Part shown: piece by piece, positions 47,415 to 59,276 of the stretch | Numbering within the stretch: the first letter of the stretch is position 1 | Layout: every line of letters starts with the position of its first letter | Source of the DNA: Dastarcus helophoroides | Lineage: Eukaryota; Arthropoda; Insecta; Coleoptera; Bothrideridae | DNA: 64,000 nt | NCBI GenBank assembly: GCA_028583605.1 | Contig: CM053337.1 | Location: 18,578,694 to 18,642,693 of the forward strand | Reading direction: 5' to 3' | The notes under the pieces: model-generated | What the model saw: only the letters and a program-made list of their open reading frames with translations | The model's database searches: none | What the model was told of the DNA's origin: nothing | Translations under genes and position numbers: made by a program

Positions 47415-47626
47415 TGATGGAACGGACTGGTCCTTGGTTATCTTCAAAAATTGAAACACAGAACTTGTCCCCTGAAACCAAGAAAAATTAAAAAACACAA
47501 CAAAGGTTGCTCTAACGAGAAACTGTTTCTCTCTGAACATGACAGCTTGGCTGTCGAAACGCGTTAGAGCAACCTTTGTTGTGTTTTTTAATTTTTCTTG
47601 GTTTCAGGGGACAAGTTCTGTGTTTC
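47415..47626. mobile_element. Foldback hammerhead-like element, copy 7
   Basis: 212-bp insertion flanked by an exact 12-bp direct repeat AAACAAATGGTT (47403-47414 and 47627-47638). The left arm starts TGATGGAACGGACTGGTCC and runs to GGTTGCTCTAACG. The centre (47529-47569) is the ribozyme-like segment on the plus strand: CTCT, CTGAACA, stem GACAG/CTGTC, GAAAC, GC, GTT, AGAG. The right arm repeats the left in inverted sense and stops at GTGTTTC. In this copy the core G8 equivalent is C. It is the best-defined copy in the window. Confidence 0.88.
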
Positions 47627-47781
47627 AAACAAATGGTTGTAAAATTTGTCTATTTTACAGATAATTAATTCTTGCACAACATTTTGTTCTTTTCATTATT
47701 AATTATTAATTTATTACACATATATTTACTTCTATTTTATCTAATAAGACTTCATCGGTAAGTTATCAATAAAAGATGACA

Positions 47782-47930
47782 TTATTAATGGAATTATACT
47801 TGAACAAAATCTACAATTGTATAAAGCAATACATAAAATACGTCACTGTTGTCATTAATAATGGAATTATACCTGAACAAAGTCTGCAATTGTATAAAGC
47901 AATACATAAAATACGTCACTGTTGTCGTTA
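47782..47930 (+). repeat. 73-bp tandem duplication
   Basis: Two copies starting ATTAATGGAATTATACTTGA and ATTAATAATGGAATTATACC (GGAATTAT at 47790 and 47863), differing at only a few positions. Confidence 0.9.
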
Positions 47931-49147
47931 ATACTTTGGAAAAAAAAACGAACTCTTCCAGTGTCAAAGTGAGAACAAAGTCTTTGGTCATTACATAATC
48001 CTGTTGAGATAAAAAAAACGTAACCAGTTCATAAGTCGTTTGAAAGGCATATCGCAACATGTTTCTGTCTGGAGGACCGATTTTATGGATTTTTTACCAT
48101 TGTTATTGTGTGAATGCGATAGCTCCAGATGGGAGATAAAAGTTGACATTAAAAATTATCATACAATGCGACTTATTAAAAATACTTGAAACAATATAGC
48201 ATGTCTGGCCGCAAAAGCGTAACATCTAATCATCAGTGGTATAAATATCAACATACATGGAGATACAACATGTTTGCAGACAAGTTATACATTCAGGTAT
48301 ATGTGCTAATAAAACTAGAAGATACCATCTGCATGTCTTGTTCAAAAGCGTCTACCTGCATTGTCTCGAAGGGCGTCAAATTCCTTCGACGTTGTCACGG
48401 CTTCATTTAACGACACCCCCCATGTCAATATTTATTCGACTTAGTAAGTAGCAAGTCTGTGGCGTCTTGAGAAGCAGAAACTCCACCACTAAACCTAAAG
48501 CTTTGCTCCAAAACTTTTTCTTTGATTCCCAACTTTGAAAGCAAACCTGATTATTTCATTTTAAGGAAGACTTTTTATTGCTTAAATGCAAAAACTTGAT
48601 ATTTGGAAAGTATTACCTCAGTAGAGATTACTAGGGGCAGAAATTAAGAGGGGTAAAAATTCTCACATTCAACGCTGATTTTCAAAACGCTGCAACTCAA
48701 AGAAAAATGTTTATAGATGTAAACAACCGTTTATTTTAACAATATTAAACTGAACATTTGAAGATACAAAGTAAATCTATTAAATTAACCGTCCATGTTA
48801 GCAATTGCTAGCTGAGCCCAACTGTTCTCAATGAATCACCCCGAATGAATCGCTCAACCCAGCCGCCGCATTTCGGTGCCTTGCAAGAATTTTTACCCTC
48901 AGCTTCCTATCGTACTCGACCCCTGAGATCGTTGACCTTGGGCAGGTACTCCGAAACTCTTGTTGCTATGGTTGATAACATAGAGAAAAATAAAAAAGCA
49001 AATAAAAGCACGAGGTTTCTAGTTTTTAGATCGTAAGTTTAGGATTTTTTTATTACCGACAATTTTTAAATAATTGTCATTATTCCGGAATTGCATCATG
49101 TCAAAAACTACTAAAAAGGTTCCTTTCCTACTTTCGAGTAGCAGGAT
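47931..49147. other. Low-copy island, no gene seen
   Basis: Non-repetitive, with a GC-richer part at 48780-48990. Frames of 63-74 codons (48186-48410, 48845-49036) show no domain I recognise; the second ends at a donor-like GTAAGT (49033), which alone is insufficient for an exon call. Confidence 0.35.
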
Positions 49148-52100
49148 GTGAGTCCAATGCATACAAGACGACAAAATATAGCAGAAGAAACACGAGTGTT
49201 TAAAAGCTCTATTAGAAGGGCCCTCGAATCAAACTCGAAGCCTAAAAATAACGAAAACACCACCGTAACCTCACGGACTAATCACGTGGCCCCATCTTTG
49301 GTGGTGTACGGCTCCATATTTATGCCGAAGTAGCATCCATCCATACGATCATTATTTCCCGAGGTATTGATTACTGTTGATTACTGAAATAAAAATTACT
49401 TTTTTGTTTTGAGCGACTAATCATTGTCGTGGGGCTCGAAAACCAGTCAAATTAAAGGAAATTAAATTATCTGCAAAAGCTCTGTAATAAGATCACTGGA
49501 AAAGAATAATGCGTGAACCTTTTCAAAGTAGGCAACAATTTTGGCCGATGTTTCTGTTTATAATTGAAATACAGAACTTGTCCCCTGAAGCCAAGAAAGA
49601 TTAAAAAACACAACAAAGGCTGCTCTAACGCGTTTCGATAGCCAAGCTGTCATGTTCAAAAAGACACTTAGTTTATAGTTATTCAAAAACTGTAATGAAC
49701 AATTAAAGAAAGTCTTTGGAATATCACAGTTCATTTATTGATACAAGGTGGCAAAACACAGCAAAAGAAACTTGAGCGTTCAAGAGCTTTATAGCAGGGA
49801 TCTCGAAACGCACTAGGAGCCTGAAAAAAAACGAAAAGGCGACCGTAATCCCATGGATTAATCTAAGACGATCACGTATCTGATATCTTTGATGGTGTGC
49901 GACTCCAGTTCCATATTGATGCCGAAGTAGCGTCCATTCATCGATCACTGTTTCCAGAGTTATTAATTATTGAAATCAAAAATGACTTTTTTCGTTTTGA
50001 ACGACGAACGAAAAATCATTTGCGAAAAGACCAGAGACCAGTCAAATTAAAAGAAATTAAATTATCTACAACAGTTTATAATAAGATCACTGGAAAATAA
50101 TATTAAAGTATGTGGACGTTTTGACTGATTTTTTTTTATAATTATTTAAAAACTGTTAGTAACAATTAAGGAAAGTCTTTGGGATACCACAGTTTGAATT
50201 CATTTGATATAAGGTGGCGAAACACAGCAAAAGAAACATGAGCGTTCAAGAGCTCTATAGCAGGGATCTCGAAACGCACTAGGAGCCTAAAGAAAACCAG
50301 AAGGCGACCGTAACCTCACGGATCAATCTAAGACGATCACGTATTTTCTATCTTTGGTGGTGTGCGGCTCCATATTGGGGCCGAAGTAGCGTCCGTCCAT
50401 CGATCATTGTTTTCAGAGTTATTCATTATTGAAATCAAAAATGACTTTTTTGTATTGAACGACAAACGAAAAATCGTTTGTGCAGGGACCAGAGTCCAGT
50501 CAAATTAAAAGAAATTAAATTATCTACAACATATTTGTAATAAGATCACTGGAAATGAATATTAAAGTACGTGGACGTTTTTAAATGTAGAGAAAATTTT
50601 GTGGCCGATTTTTTTTATAGTTATTCAAAAACTGTCAGGAACAATTAAGAAAGTCTTTGGAATACTACAGTTCTAATTCATTTGATGCAAGGTGGCAAAA
50701 CACAGCAAAAGGAACATGAGCATTCAAGAGCTCTATAGCAGGAACCTCGAAACGCATTAGGAGCCTAAAGAAAACCAGAAGGCGACCGTAACCGCACGGA
50801 TTAATCTAAGACGATCACTTTGGTGGTACACGGCTCCATATTGATGCCGAGTGGCGTCCATCCATCGATCGCTGTTTCCAGAGTTATTCATTATTGAAAT
50901 CAAAAATGACTTTTTTGTTTTGAACGACGAAAGAAAAATCATTTGCGCAGAGACCAGAGACCAGTCAAATTAAAGGAAATTAAATTATCTAAAACAACTT
51001 TGTAATAAGATCACTGGAAAAGAATATTAAAGTCCGTGAACGTTTTTAAATGTAGGGAAAAAGTTTTGGCCGATTTTTTTATAGTTATTCAAAAACTGTT
51101 AGGAACAATTAAGGAAAATCTTTGGGATACCACAGTTTGAATTCATTTGATATAAGGTGGCGAAAGACAGCAAAAGAAACATAAGCGTTCAAGAGCTCTA
51201 TAGCAGGGATCTCGAAACACACTAAGAGCCTAAAGAAAACCAAAAGGCGACCGTAACCTCACGGATTAATCTAAGACGATCACGTATTTTCTATCTTTGG
51301 TGGTGTACGGCTCCATGTTGGTGCCGAAGTAGCGTCCATTCATCGATCACTGTTTCCAGAGTTATTCATTATAAAAGTCCGTGAACGTTTTTAAATGTAG
51401 GGAAAAATCTTTGGCCGATTTTTTTTATAGTTATTTAAAAACTGTTAGGAACAATTAAGGAAAGTCTTTGCGATACGACAGTTTGAATTCACTTAATATA
51501 AGGTGGCGAAACGCAGCAAAAGAAACATGAGCGTTCAAGAGCTCTATAGCAGAGATCTCGAAACGCACTGGGAGCCTGAAAAGAACGAAAAAGCGATCGT
51601 AATCTCACGGATTAATCTAAGACAATCACGTATTCCGTATTTTTGGTGATGTACGACTTCATATTGATGCCGAAGTAGCGTCCATCCATCGATCATTATT
51701 TCCCGAGCTATTCATTTCTGAAATAAAAAATGACTTGTTTGTGTTGAATGTCGAACGAAAAATCCTTGGCGCATGGCTCGGAGTCCAGTCAAATTAAAGT
51801 GAATTGAATAATCTGCAACAGTTTTGTAATAACATCACTCGAAAAAATATTGTGCTGCGTGGACCCTTTTATTGGTAGGCGGTAGGCAAAAATTTTGGCC
51901 AATGATTTTGTTTATAGTGATTCAAAAACTGTAAGGAACAATTAAGGAAAGTCTTTAGGATATCACAGTTTTAATTCATTCGATACAAGGTAACAAAACA
52001 CAGGAAAAGAAATGTAAGTGTTTAAGAGCTCTAAAGCAGGGATCTCGAAACGCTCTAGGAGCCTGAACAAAACCAGAAAGTGACCGTAACCTCACGGATT

Positions 52101-55100
52101 AATCTAAGACAATCACCTTTTCGCTATCTTGGATGGTGTACGACTCCATATTGATACCGAAGTAGCGTCCATCCATCGATCATTATTTCCTAAGTTATTA
52201 ATTACTGAAATAACAAATGACTTTTTTATTTTGAACGACGAACAAAAAATCATTATCGCAGAGCTAGAAGACCAAACAAATTAAAGGAAATTAAACTGTA
52301 ACAGCTTTGTAATAAGATCACTGGAAAAGGATATTCAAGTCCGTGGACGCTTTTTAAATGTAGGAAAATATTTTTGGGCAAGGTTTTTTATAGTTATTCA
52401 AGTAAGGAAAAATTAAAAAAAGTTTTTGGGATACTACAGTTTTAATTCATTTGATACAAGGTGGCAAAACACAGCAAAAGAGACATGAGCGTTTAAGAGC
52501 TCTATAGCAGGGATCTCGAAACGCATTGGGAGCCTGAAAAAAACGAAAAAGCGACCGTAACCCCACGAATTCATCTAATACGATCTCGCATCCTCTATTT
52601 TGAATGGTGTACAGCTCCATATTGATGCCGAAGTAACGTCTACCCTTACGATATTAAAGTCCGTGGACTTTTTTAAAGGTAGGCAAAAATTTTGGCCAAG
52701 GTTTTTGTTTACAGTTATTCAAAAACTCTAAGGAACAATTAAGAAAAGTCTTTGGAATACCACAGTCTTAACTCATTTGATACAAGATGGCGAAACACAG
52801 CAAAAGAAACATGAGCATTTAAGAGCTCTATAGCAGAAATCTCGAAACGTACTGGGAGCCTGAAAAAAACGAAAAAGCGACCGTTACCTCACGGATTAAT
52901 CTAAGACGATCACGTATACTCTACCTTTCGTAGTTTACGGTTCCATATTGATGCCGAAGTAACGTCCATCCATACGATCATTATTTCCATAATTATTCAG
53001 TACTGAAATAAAAAATGACTCTTTTGCTTTGAACTATGAGCCAAAAATCATTGCGCAGGGCTCAGAAACAAGAAAGAATAAAGAGAATTAAATTTATGCA
53101 ACAAATTTGCCAAAAAATTCACTTGGAAAAATTATTAAGTGCGTGGACTTTTTGAAAAGTAAACAAAAGATTGTAAACATCTTTGGGCAATGTTTTTTTT
53201 ATAGTTATTGGAAAACTGTTAGCAACAGTTAAGGAAAGTCTCTAAGATTTACAGTTTTAGTCCATTTTGTACAAGATGGCAAACTCAGCAAATGAAACGT
53301 GAGCGTTGCAGAGTTCTATAGCAGGAATCTCAAAGCGCACTAGGAGCCTGAAAAAAACTAAAAAGCGACCTTAACCTCACGGATTCATCTAAGGCGATGA
53401 AGTACGTCCTATTTTTGGTGGTGTAAGGCTCCATACTGATGCCGAAGTAGCGTCCATCCATACGATCATTCTTTACAGAATTATTCATTATTGAAATCAA
53501 AAATGATTTTTTTGTTTTGAACGATGAATGAAAAATCATTGGCGCAGAGGTCGCAGACCAATCAAATTAAAGGAAATTAAATTGTTTGTAACAGCTTTGT
53601 AATAAGATCACTGGAAAAGAATATAGTCTGTGGACGCTTTTAAATGCAGGGAAAAATTTTGCCGATGTTTTTGTTTATAGTTATGCAAAAACTGTTAGGA
53701 ACAATTAAGGAAAGTCTTTGGGATACCACAGTTTTAATTCATTACATACAATACAAGGTGGCGAAACACAGCAAAAAAAAAACAGAGCATTCAAGAGCTC
53801 TATAGCAGAAATCTCGAAACGCACTATGAGCCTGAAAAAAAACGAAAAAGCGACCGTAACCTCACGGATTATTCTAAGACGATCACGTATCCCCTATCTT
53901 TAGTGGTGGACGGCTCCATATTGATGCCAAAGTAGCGTCCATCCACAGCATCATTATTTACTGAGTTATTCATTACTGAAATAAACAATGACATTGTTGT
54001 TTTGAGCAACGAGCGGACAATCATTATGCAGGGTTCAAGGACAAATCAGGTTAAAGAGAATTGAATGATCTGCAACAGCTTTGTAATAAGATTACTGGAA
54101 AAAATATTATGGTGCGTGAATCTTTTTATAGGTAGGCAATAGGCAAACATTTTGGACGATAATTTTGTTTATAGTTATTCAAAAACTGTTAGGAAAAATT
54201 AAGGAAAGTCTTTGGGATATCACAATTTTAATTCATTTGATACAAGGTGGGAAAAACAGCAAGAGAAACATAACCGTTTAAGAGCTCTAAAGCAGGGATC
54301 TCGAAGCGCACTAGGAGCCTGAAAAGAACAAAAAAGCGACCATAATTTAACGGATTAATCTAAGACATCACGTATTCCGTATTTTTGGTGATGTACGGCT
54401 CCATATTGATGCCAAAGTAGCATCCATCTATCGATCATTATTTCCCGAGTTATTCATTTCTGAAATAAAAAATGACTTTTTTGTTTTAAATGACGAACGA
54501 AAAATCCTCGGCGCATGACTCAGAGTCCAGTCAGATTAAAGAGAGTTGAATAATCTGCAACAGTTTTGTAATAACATCACTCGAAAAAATATTGTGCTGC
54601 GTGGACCCTTTTATTGGTAGGCGGTAGGCAAAAATTTTGGCCAATGATTTTGTTTATAGTTATTCAAAAACTGTTAGGAACAATTAAGGAAAGCCTTTGT
54701 GATACCACAGTTTTAATTTATTTGATATAAGGTGGCAAAAAACAGCAAAAGCAATATGAGCTTTAAACAACTCTATAGCAGGGATCTCGAAACGCACTAG
54801 GAGCCTGAAAAAAAACCAGAAAGCGACCGTAACCTCACGGATTAATCTAAGACGATCACGTATCCCCTATCTTTCGTGGTGGACGGCTCCATATTGATGC
54901 CAAAGTAGCGTCCATCCAGACCATCATTATTTACCGAGTTATTCATTACTGAAATAAACAATTACATTGTTGTTTTGAGCAACGAGCGGACAATCATTAT
55001 GCAGAGTTCAAGGACCAATCAGGTTAAAGAGAATTGAATGATCTGCAACAGCTTTGTAATAAGATCACTGGAAAAAATATGATGGTGCGTGAATCTTTTT

Positions 55101-57860
55101 ATAGGTAGGCAATAGGCAAAAATTTTGGCCGATAATGTTGTTTATAGTTATTCAAAAATTGTTAGGAAAAATTAAGGAAAGTCTTTGGGATACCACAATT
55201 TTAATTCATTTGATACAAGGTGGGAAAACACAGCAAAAGAAACATAACCGTTTAAGAGCTCTACTGCAGGGATCTCGAAACGCACTAGGAGCCTGAAAAG
55301 AACGAAAAAGCGACCATAATCCCACGGATTAATCTAAGACGATCACGTATTTCGTATTTTTGGTGATCTACGGCTCCATATTGATGCCGAAGTAGCGTCC
55401 ATCCATCGATCATTATTTCCCGAACTATTCATTTCTGAAATAAAAAATGACTTTTTTGTTTGAAATGACGAACGAAAAATCCTCGGCGCATGACTCAGAG
55501 TCCAGTCAGATTAAAGAGAGTTGAATAATCTGCAACAGTTTTGTAATAACATCACTCGAAAAAATATTGTGCTGCGTGGACCCTTTTATTGGTAGGCGGT
55601 AGGCAAAAATTTTGGCCAATGATTTTGTTTATAGTTATTCAAAAACTGTTAGGAACAATTAAGAAAAGCCTTTGTGATACCACAGTTTTAATTTATTTGA
55701 TATAAGGTGGCAAAAAACAGCAAAAGCAATATGAGCTTTCAACAACTCTATAGCAGGGATCTCGAAACGCACTAGGAGCCTGAAAAAAACCAGAAAGCGA
55801 CCGTAACCTCACGGATTAATCTAAGCCGATTACGCATCCCCTATCTTTCGTGGTGGACGGCTCCATATTAATGCCAAAGTAGCGTCCATTCATACCATCA
55901 TTATTTACCGAGTTATTCATTACTGAAATAAACAATGACATTGTTGTTTTGAGCAACGAGCGGACAATCATTCTGCAGGATTCAAGGACCAATCAGGTTA
56001 AAGAAAATTGAATGATCTGCAACAGCTTTGTAATAAGATTACTGGAAAAAATATTATGGTGCGTGAATCTTTTTATAGGTAGGCAACAGGCAAAAATTTT
56101 GGCCGATAATGTTGTTTATAGTTACTCAAAAATTGTAAGGAAAAATTAAGGAAAGTCTTTGGGATACCACAATTTTAATTCATTTGATACAAGGTGGGAA
56201 AACACAGCAAAAGAAACATAACCGTTTAAGAGCTCTACAGAAGGGATCTCGAAACGCACTAGGAGCCTGGAAAGAACAAAAAAGTGACCATAATCCCACG
56301 CATTAATCTAAGACGATCACGTATTTCGTATTTTTGGTGATCTACGGCTCCATATTGATGCCGAAGTAGCGTCCATCCATCGATCATTGTTTCCCGAGCT
56401 ATTCATTCCTGAAATAAAAAATGACTTGTTTGTGTTGAATGACGAACGAAAAATCCTTGGCGCATGGCTCGGAGTCCCGTCAGATTAAAGTGAATTGAAT
56501 AATCTGTAACAGTTTTGTAATAACATCACTCGAAAAAATATTGTGCTGCGTGGACCCTTTTATTGGTAGGCGGTAGGCAAGAATTTTGGTCAATGATTTT
56601 GTTTATAGTTATTCAAAAACTGTAAGGAACAATTAAGGAAAGTCTTTGGGATACCAGAGTTTTAATTCATTTGATATAAGGTGGCAAAATACAGCAAAAG
56701 AAACATGAGCGTTTAAGAGCTCTATAGCAGGGATCTCGAAACGCACTAAGAGCCCGAGAAAAACGAAAAAGCGACCGTAACCTCACGGATTAATTTAAGA
56801 CGATCACGTATCCCCTATTTTTGGAGGTGTACGGCTCAATATTGATGCTGAAGTAACGTCCATCCGTCGATCATTATTTCTCGAGTTATTCATTATTGAT
56901 TTGAAAAATGATTTTTTCATTTTGAACGACGAACAGAAAATCATTGGCGCAGAGCTAGAAGACCAAACAAATTAAAGGAAATTAAACTGAAACAGCTTTG
57001 TAATAAGATCATTGGAAAAGAATATTCAATTTCGTGGACGCTTTTAAATGTAGGGAATAATTTTTGGCCAATGTTTTTGTTTATAGTTATTCAAAAACTG
57101 TAAGGAACAATGAAGGAAAGTCTTTGGGATACCACAGTTTTAATTCATTCGATACAAGGTGGCAAAAAACAGCAAAAGAAACATGAGTGTTCAAGAGCTC
57201 TATAGCAGGGATCTCAAGACGCACCAAGAGCCTGAAAAAAACGAAAAGGCGACCGTAACCTCACGGATTAATCTAAGGCGATCACGTATCCCATATCTTT
57301 GATGGTGTACGATTCCATATTGGTGCCGAGGTAGCGTCCATCCATACGATCATTCTTTCCAGAGTTATTCATTACTGAAATAAAAAATGAGTCTTGTTTT
57401 GAACGACGATCCAAAAATCATTGCGCAGAGTTCGGAGTACAGTCAGATTAAAGAGAATTGAATGATCCTAAACAGCTTTGTAATAAGATCACTGGAAAAA
57501 ATATTGTGGTGCGTGGACCTTTTTAAAGCTAGGCAAAAATGTTGGCCGATGTTTTTGTTTATATTTATTCAGAACAATTAAGGAAAGCCTTTGTGATACC
57601 ACAGTTTTAATCCATTTTAAACAAGGTGGTAAAACGCAGCAAAAGAAACATGAGCATTTAAGAGCTCTATAGCGGGAATCTTGTAACGCATTAGGAGCCT
57701 GAAATAAACGAAAAACCGGCCTTAAACCCCACGGATAAATGTAAGATAACCACGGAACGTAAATGTAAGGTAACTTTGGTGGTGTGCTGCTCCACAATTG
57801 GAGATTGTCTATACATTCAATTCCTCAGTTATTACTTAACCAAAAATCAGTGCTTTAAAC
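49148..57860 (-). repeat. Satellite family D, ~485-bp monomer, about 18 copies
   Basis: The landmark CGAAACGCACTAGGAGCCTG recurs at about 49804, 50272, 50749, 51213, 51559, 52047, 52527, 52846, 53331, 53816, 54301, 54792, 55277, 55762, 56254, 56745, 57220 and 57685; the usual spacing is 465-492 bp. Two shortened units (346 bp near 51213-51559, 319 bp near 52527-52846) lack the segment with AAAAATGACTTTTTTGTTTT. Between about 54000 and 56500 alternating monomers form a roughly 970-bp dimer. Other constant parts are ATCTAAGACGATCACGTAT, CGGCTCCATATTGATGCCGA and TAGTTATTCAAAAACTGT. Minus-strand frames are short and shared by copies; I see no gene. Strand is arbitrary. Confidence 0.92.
49563..49670 (-). 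mobile_element. Hammerhead-like element, copy 8
   Basis: 108-bp single-arm copy inserted in a family D unit at the normally continuous TTTGTTTATAGTTATTC, with target-site duplication GTTTATA (49556-49562 and 49671-49677). On the minus strand: TTGAACATGACAGCTTGG, CTATCGAAACGCGTTAGAGC, CTTGGCTTCAGGGGAC, ending GTTCTGTATTTCAAT. The core is altered (TGAACA). The empty site is visible in other units. Confidence 0.85.
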
Positions 57861-58401
57861 CACGATAACTCGACAAAAAATCATCGTCTAGATCTCAGAG
57901 GGCAATCAGGTTAAATAGGGTTAAATTATATAGACGCATTTTACAATAAGATCACTGAAAAAAAAGTTGTTGAAGCCCGTGAACGTTTTTAAAGGTAAAC
58001 AAATATTCATAAAAATATTTGGTCGATGGTTTTTTAAATTTTTTTGTAAAACTGTCAAAGCTACAAAAAATTTCAATTAAAGATCTGAAAACTAGAAACT
58101 TGTAGCTTTAATCTGCTTATTTCATATTCTCTCTATGACTATTTTTCGTTGAGTTACAGCTTTTTGAAAACCATCTAAAAATTTGGTATATTTTTCACAT
58201 CTTTTAATTTCTGGGCCTAGAGTGGGTGCAATTATTTTCATGTTAGTTTAACTGCATGGAAACTCAAATACGTCGAAATAATAGATAAAAATTTGTTGCC
58301 CATTATTTAATGATGTTCGTTTTTTTCAGTCTGTTTTAACAATTATGTATCTGGTGGCGCAATACTGTCAGCAAAAGTTAGCATCTGTCGACCTACCACG
58401 T
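57861..58401. other. Low-copy stretch, no gene seen
   Basis: Begins with worn family D sequence (to about 58000), then AT-rich non-repetitive DNA. No gene recognised. Confidence 0.35.
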
Positions 58402-58536
58402 TTTAAACAATGTTTATTAGAAGTCTGTTGTTAATCAGGGGCGCCTGGTTACGGAGAGTTTGTGGGTTGGTGCCCTCTTTTAAATGGTCGAATATTGTTA
58501 GTTTTACTAATTTTTTTGAATGCGTGGTAAAAATTA

Positions 58537-58759
58537 TTTTTTTTTGTGAAGCGAAACTGCTCTTTGGTTATTTTCAAAAATTGAAATACAAATCGTGTCC
58601 CCTAAAACCAAGAAAGATTAAAAAACACAACGCGTTTCGGTAGCCAAGCTATGATCTTCAGAAAGATACTGGCTTGGCCATCGAAACGCGTTAAAGCAAT
58701 CTTTGTTGTATTTTTTAATCTTTCTTGGTTTCAGGGGACAAGATTTGTATTTCAGTATT
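58537..58759. mobile_element. Foldback hammerhead-like element, copy 9
   Basis: Inserted in the first copy of a local duplication, with 9-bp direct repeat TAAAAATTA (58528-58536 and 58760-58768). The left arm runs from AAGCGAAACTGCTCTTTGG to the minus-strand core (GCGTTTCGGTAGCCAAGCT, then GATCTTCAGAAAG). The right arm runs from CTGGCTTGGCCATCGAAACG through GCGTTAAAGCAATC to GGGGACAAGATTTGTATTTC. Both arms keep part of the ribozyme-like fold. Confidence 0.8.
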
Positions 58760-58850
58760 TAAAAATTAATTACATAACTACTGAGATACTCTATGACACC
58801 ATAAACTCACACAACGAATTCTCGTCATAATTAGTTTGACCTACGAAGGT

Positions 58851-58990
58851 TTAAACAATGACCAATCAAATGTTCTGTAATTAAACAGTTAAACGTGCTT
58901 AAAATTGAAAATATGTACAACCGCAACCATAGACTAGTTTCGGTCCTTCCTTGGCCTCATCAGCATGGTATGGTGGTTGTATACACTTCC
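58851..58990 (-). mobile_element. Hammerhead-bearing Penelope-like element fragment
   Basis: On the minus strand a hammerhead core (58926-58969) is followed by GGTTGCGGTTGTACATATTT, TTAAGCACGTTTAACTGTTT and CAGAACATTTGATTGGTC. The downstream part is shared with both arms of the palindrome at 44301-44482, showing that this is an interspersed family. Upstream (58970-59060) is low-copy sequence whose relation to the element is unknown. No reverse transcriptase or GIY-YIG sequence is present. The link to Penelope-like elements is inferred from the ribozyme type. Confidence 0.6.
58926..58969 (-). ncRNA. Hammerhead ribozyme, minimal type I
   Basis: Read on the minus strand: stem I ACCATG (58969-58964) pairs with TATGGT (58931-58926), six pairs with one G-T; core CTGATGA (58963-58957); stem II begins GGCC and ends GGACC, with G-C, G-C, a C-A mismatch and C-G around an AAGGAAG loop; core GAAA (58941-58938); a two-pair stem III (AC with GT around TA); cleavage triplet GTC (58934-58932). 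All invariant hammerhead core nucleotides are present. The very short stem III is the form described for Penelope-like retroelements, where cleavage is expected to need dimer formation. The stem II mismatch may lower activity. Predicted cleavage follows the C at 58932. Confidence 0.7.
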
Positions 58991-59276
58991 AACTTAAAGC
59001 CGTTAGTCAGTCGTATAAGTATCCAAGAGAGTAAACCTCCATTGGGTGACTTGTAATCGACTTTTAAAGAATGTTTATTAGGAGCTTGTTGCGAATCAAG
59101 GGCGCCTCGCTAGGGGGAGTTTGAGGGTTCTTTTACTCCTCCCTTTTAAATGGTCGAATATTAATTCTGTTTTACTAATTCTTCTGAATGGTGCCAAAAA
59201 TAAATGATAGAATTACTCAGACACTCTACAACTTCATAAACTCATTCAACGAATTCGCGTGATAATTAGTCTTTCC

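Larger units (their letters stand above)
58402..59276 (+). repeat. Diverged duplication split by two insertions
   Basis: 58402-58536 plus 58770-58848 is homologous to 59062-59276. Shared landmarks are AATGTTTATTAGAAG, GGGGCGCCTGG (AGGGCGCCTCG), CTTTTAAATGGTCGAATATT and CATAAACTCACACAACGAAT. The first copy is split by a foldback element (58537-58759). The hammerhead-bearing element (58851-58990) lies between the copies. Confidence 0.75.

Noticed and set aside
48845..49036. GC-richer 63-codon frame ending at a GTAAGT donor, as a coding exon
   Set aside because: No acceptor or partner exon and no recognisable protein; the single splice-like hexamer is expected by chance.
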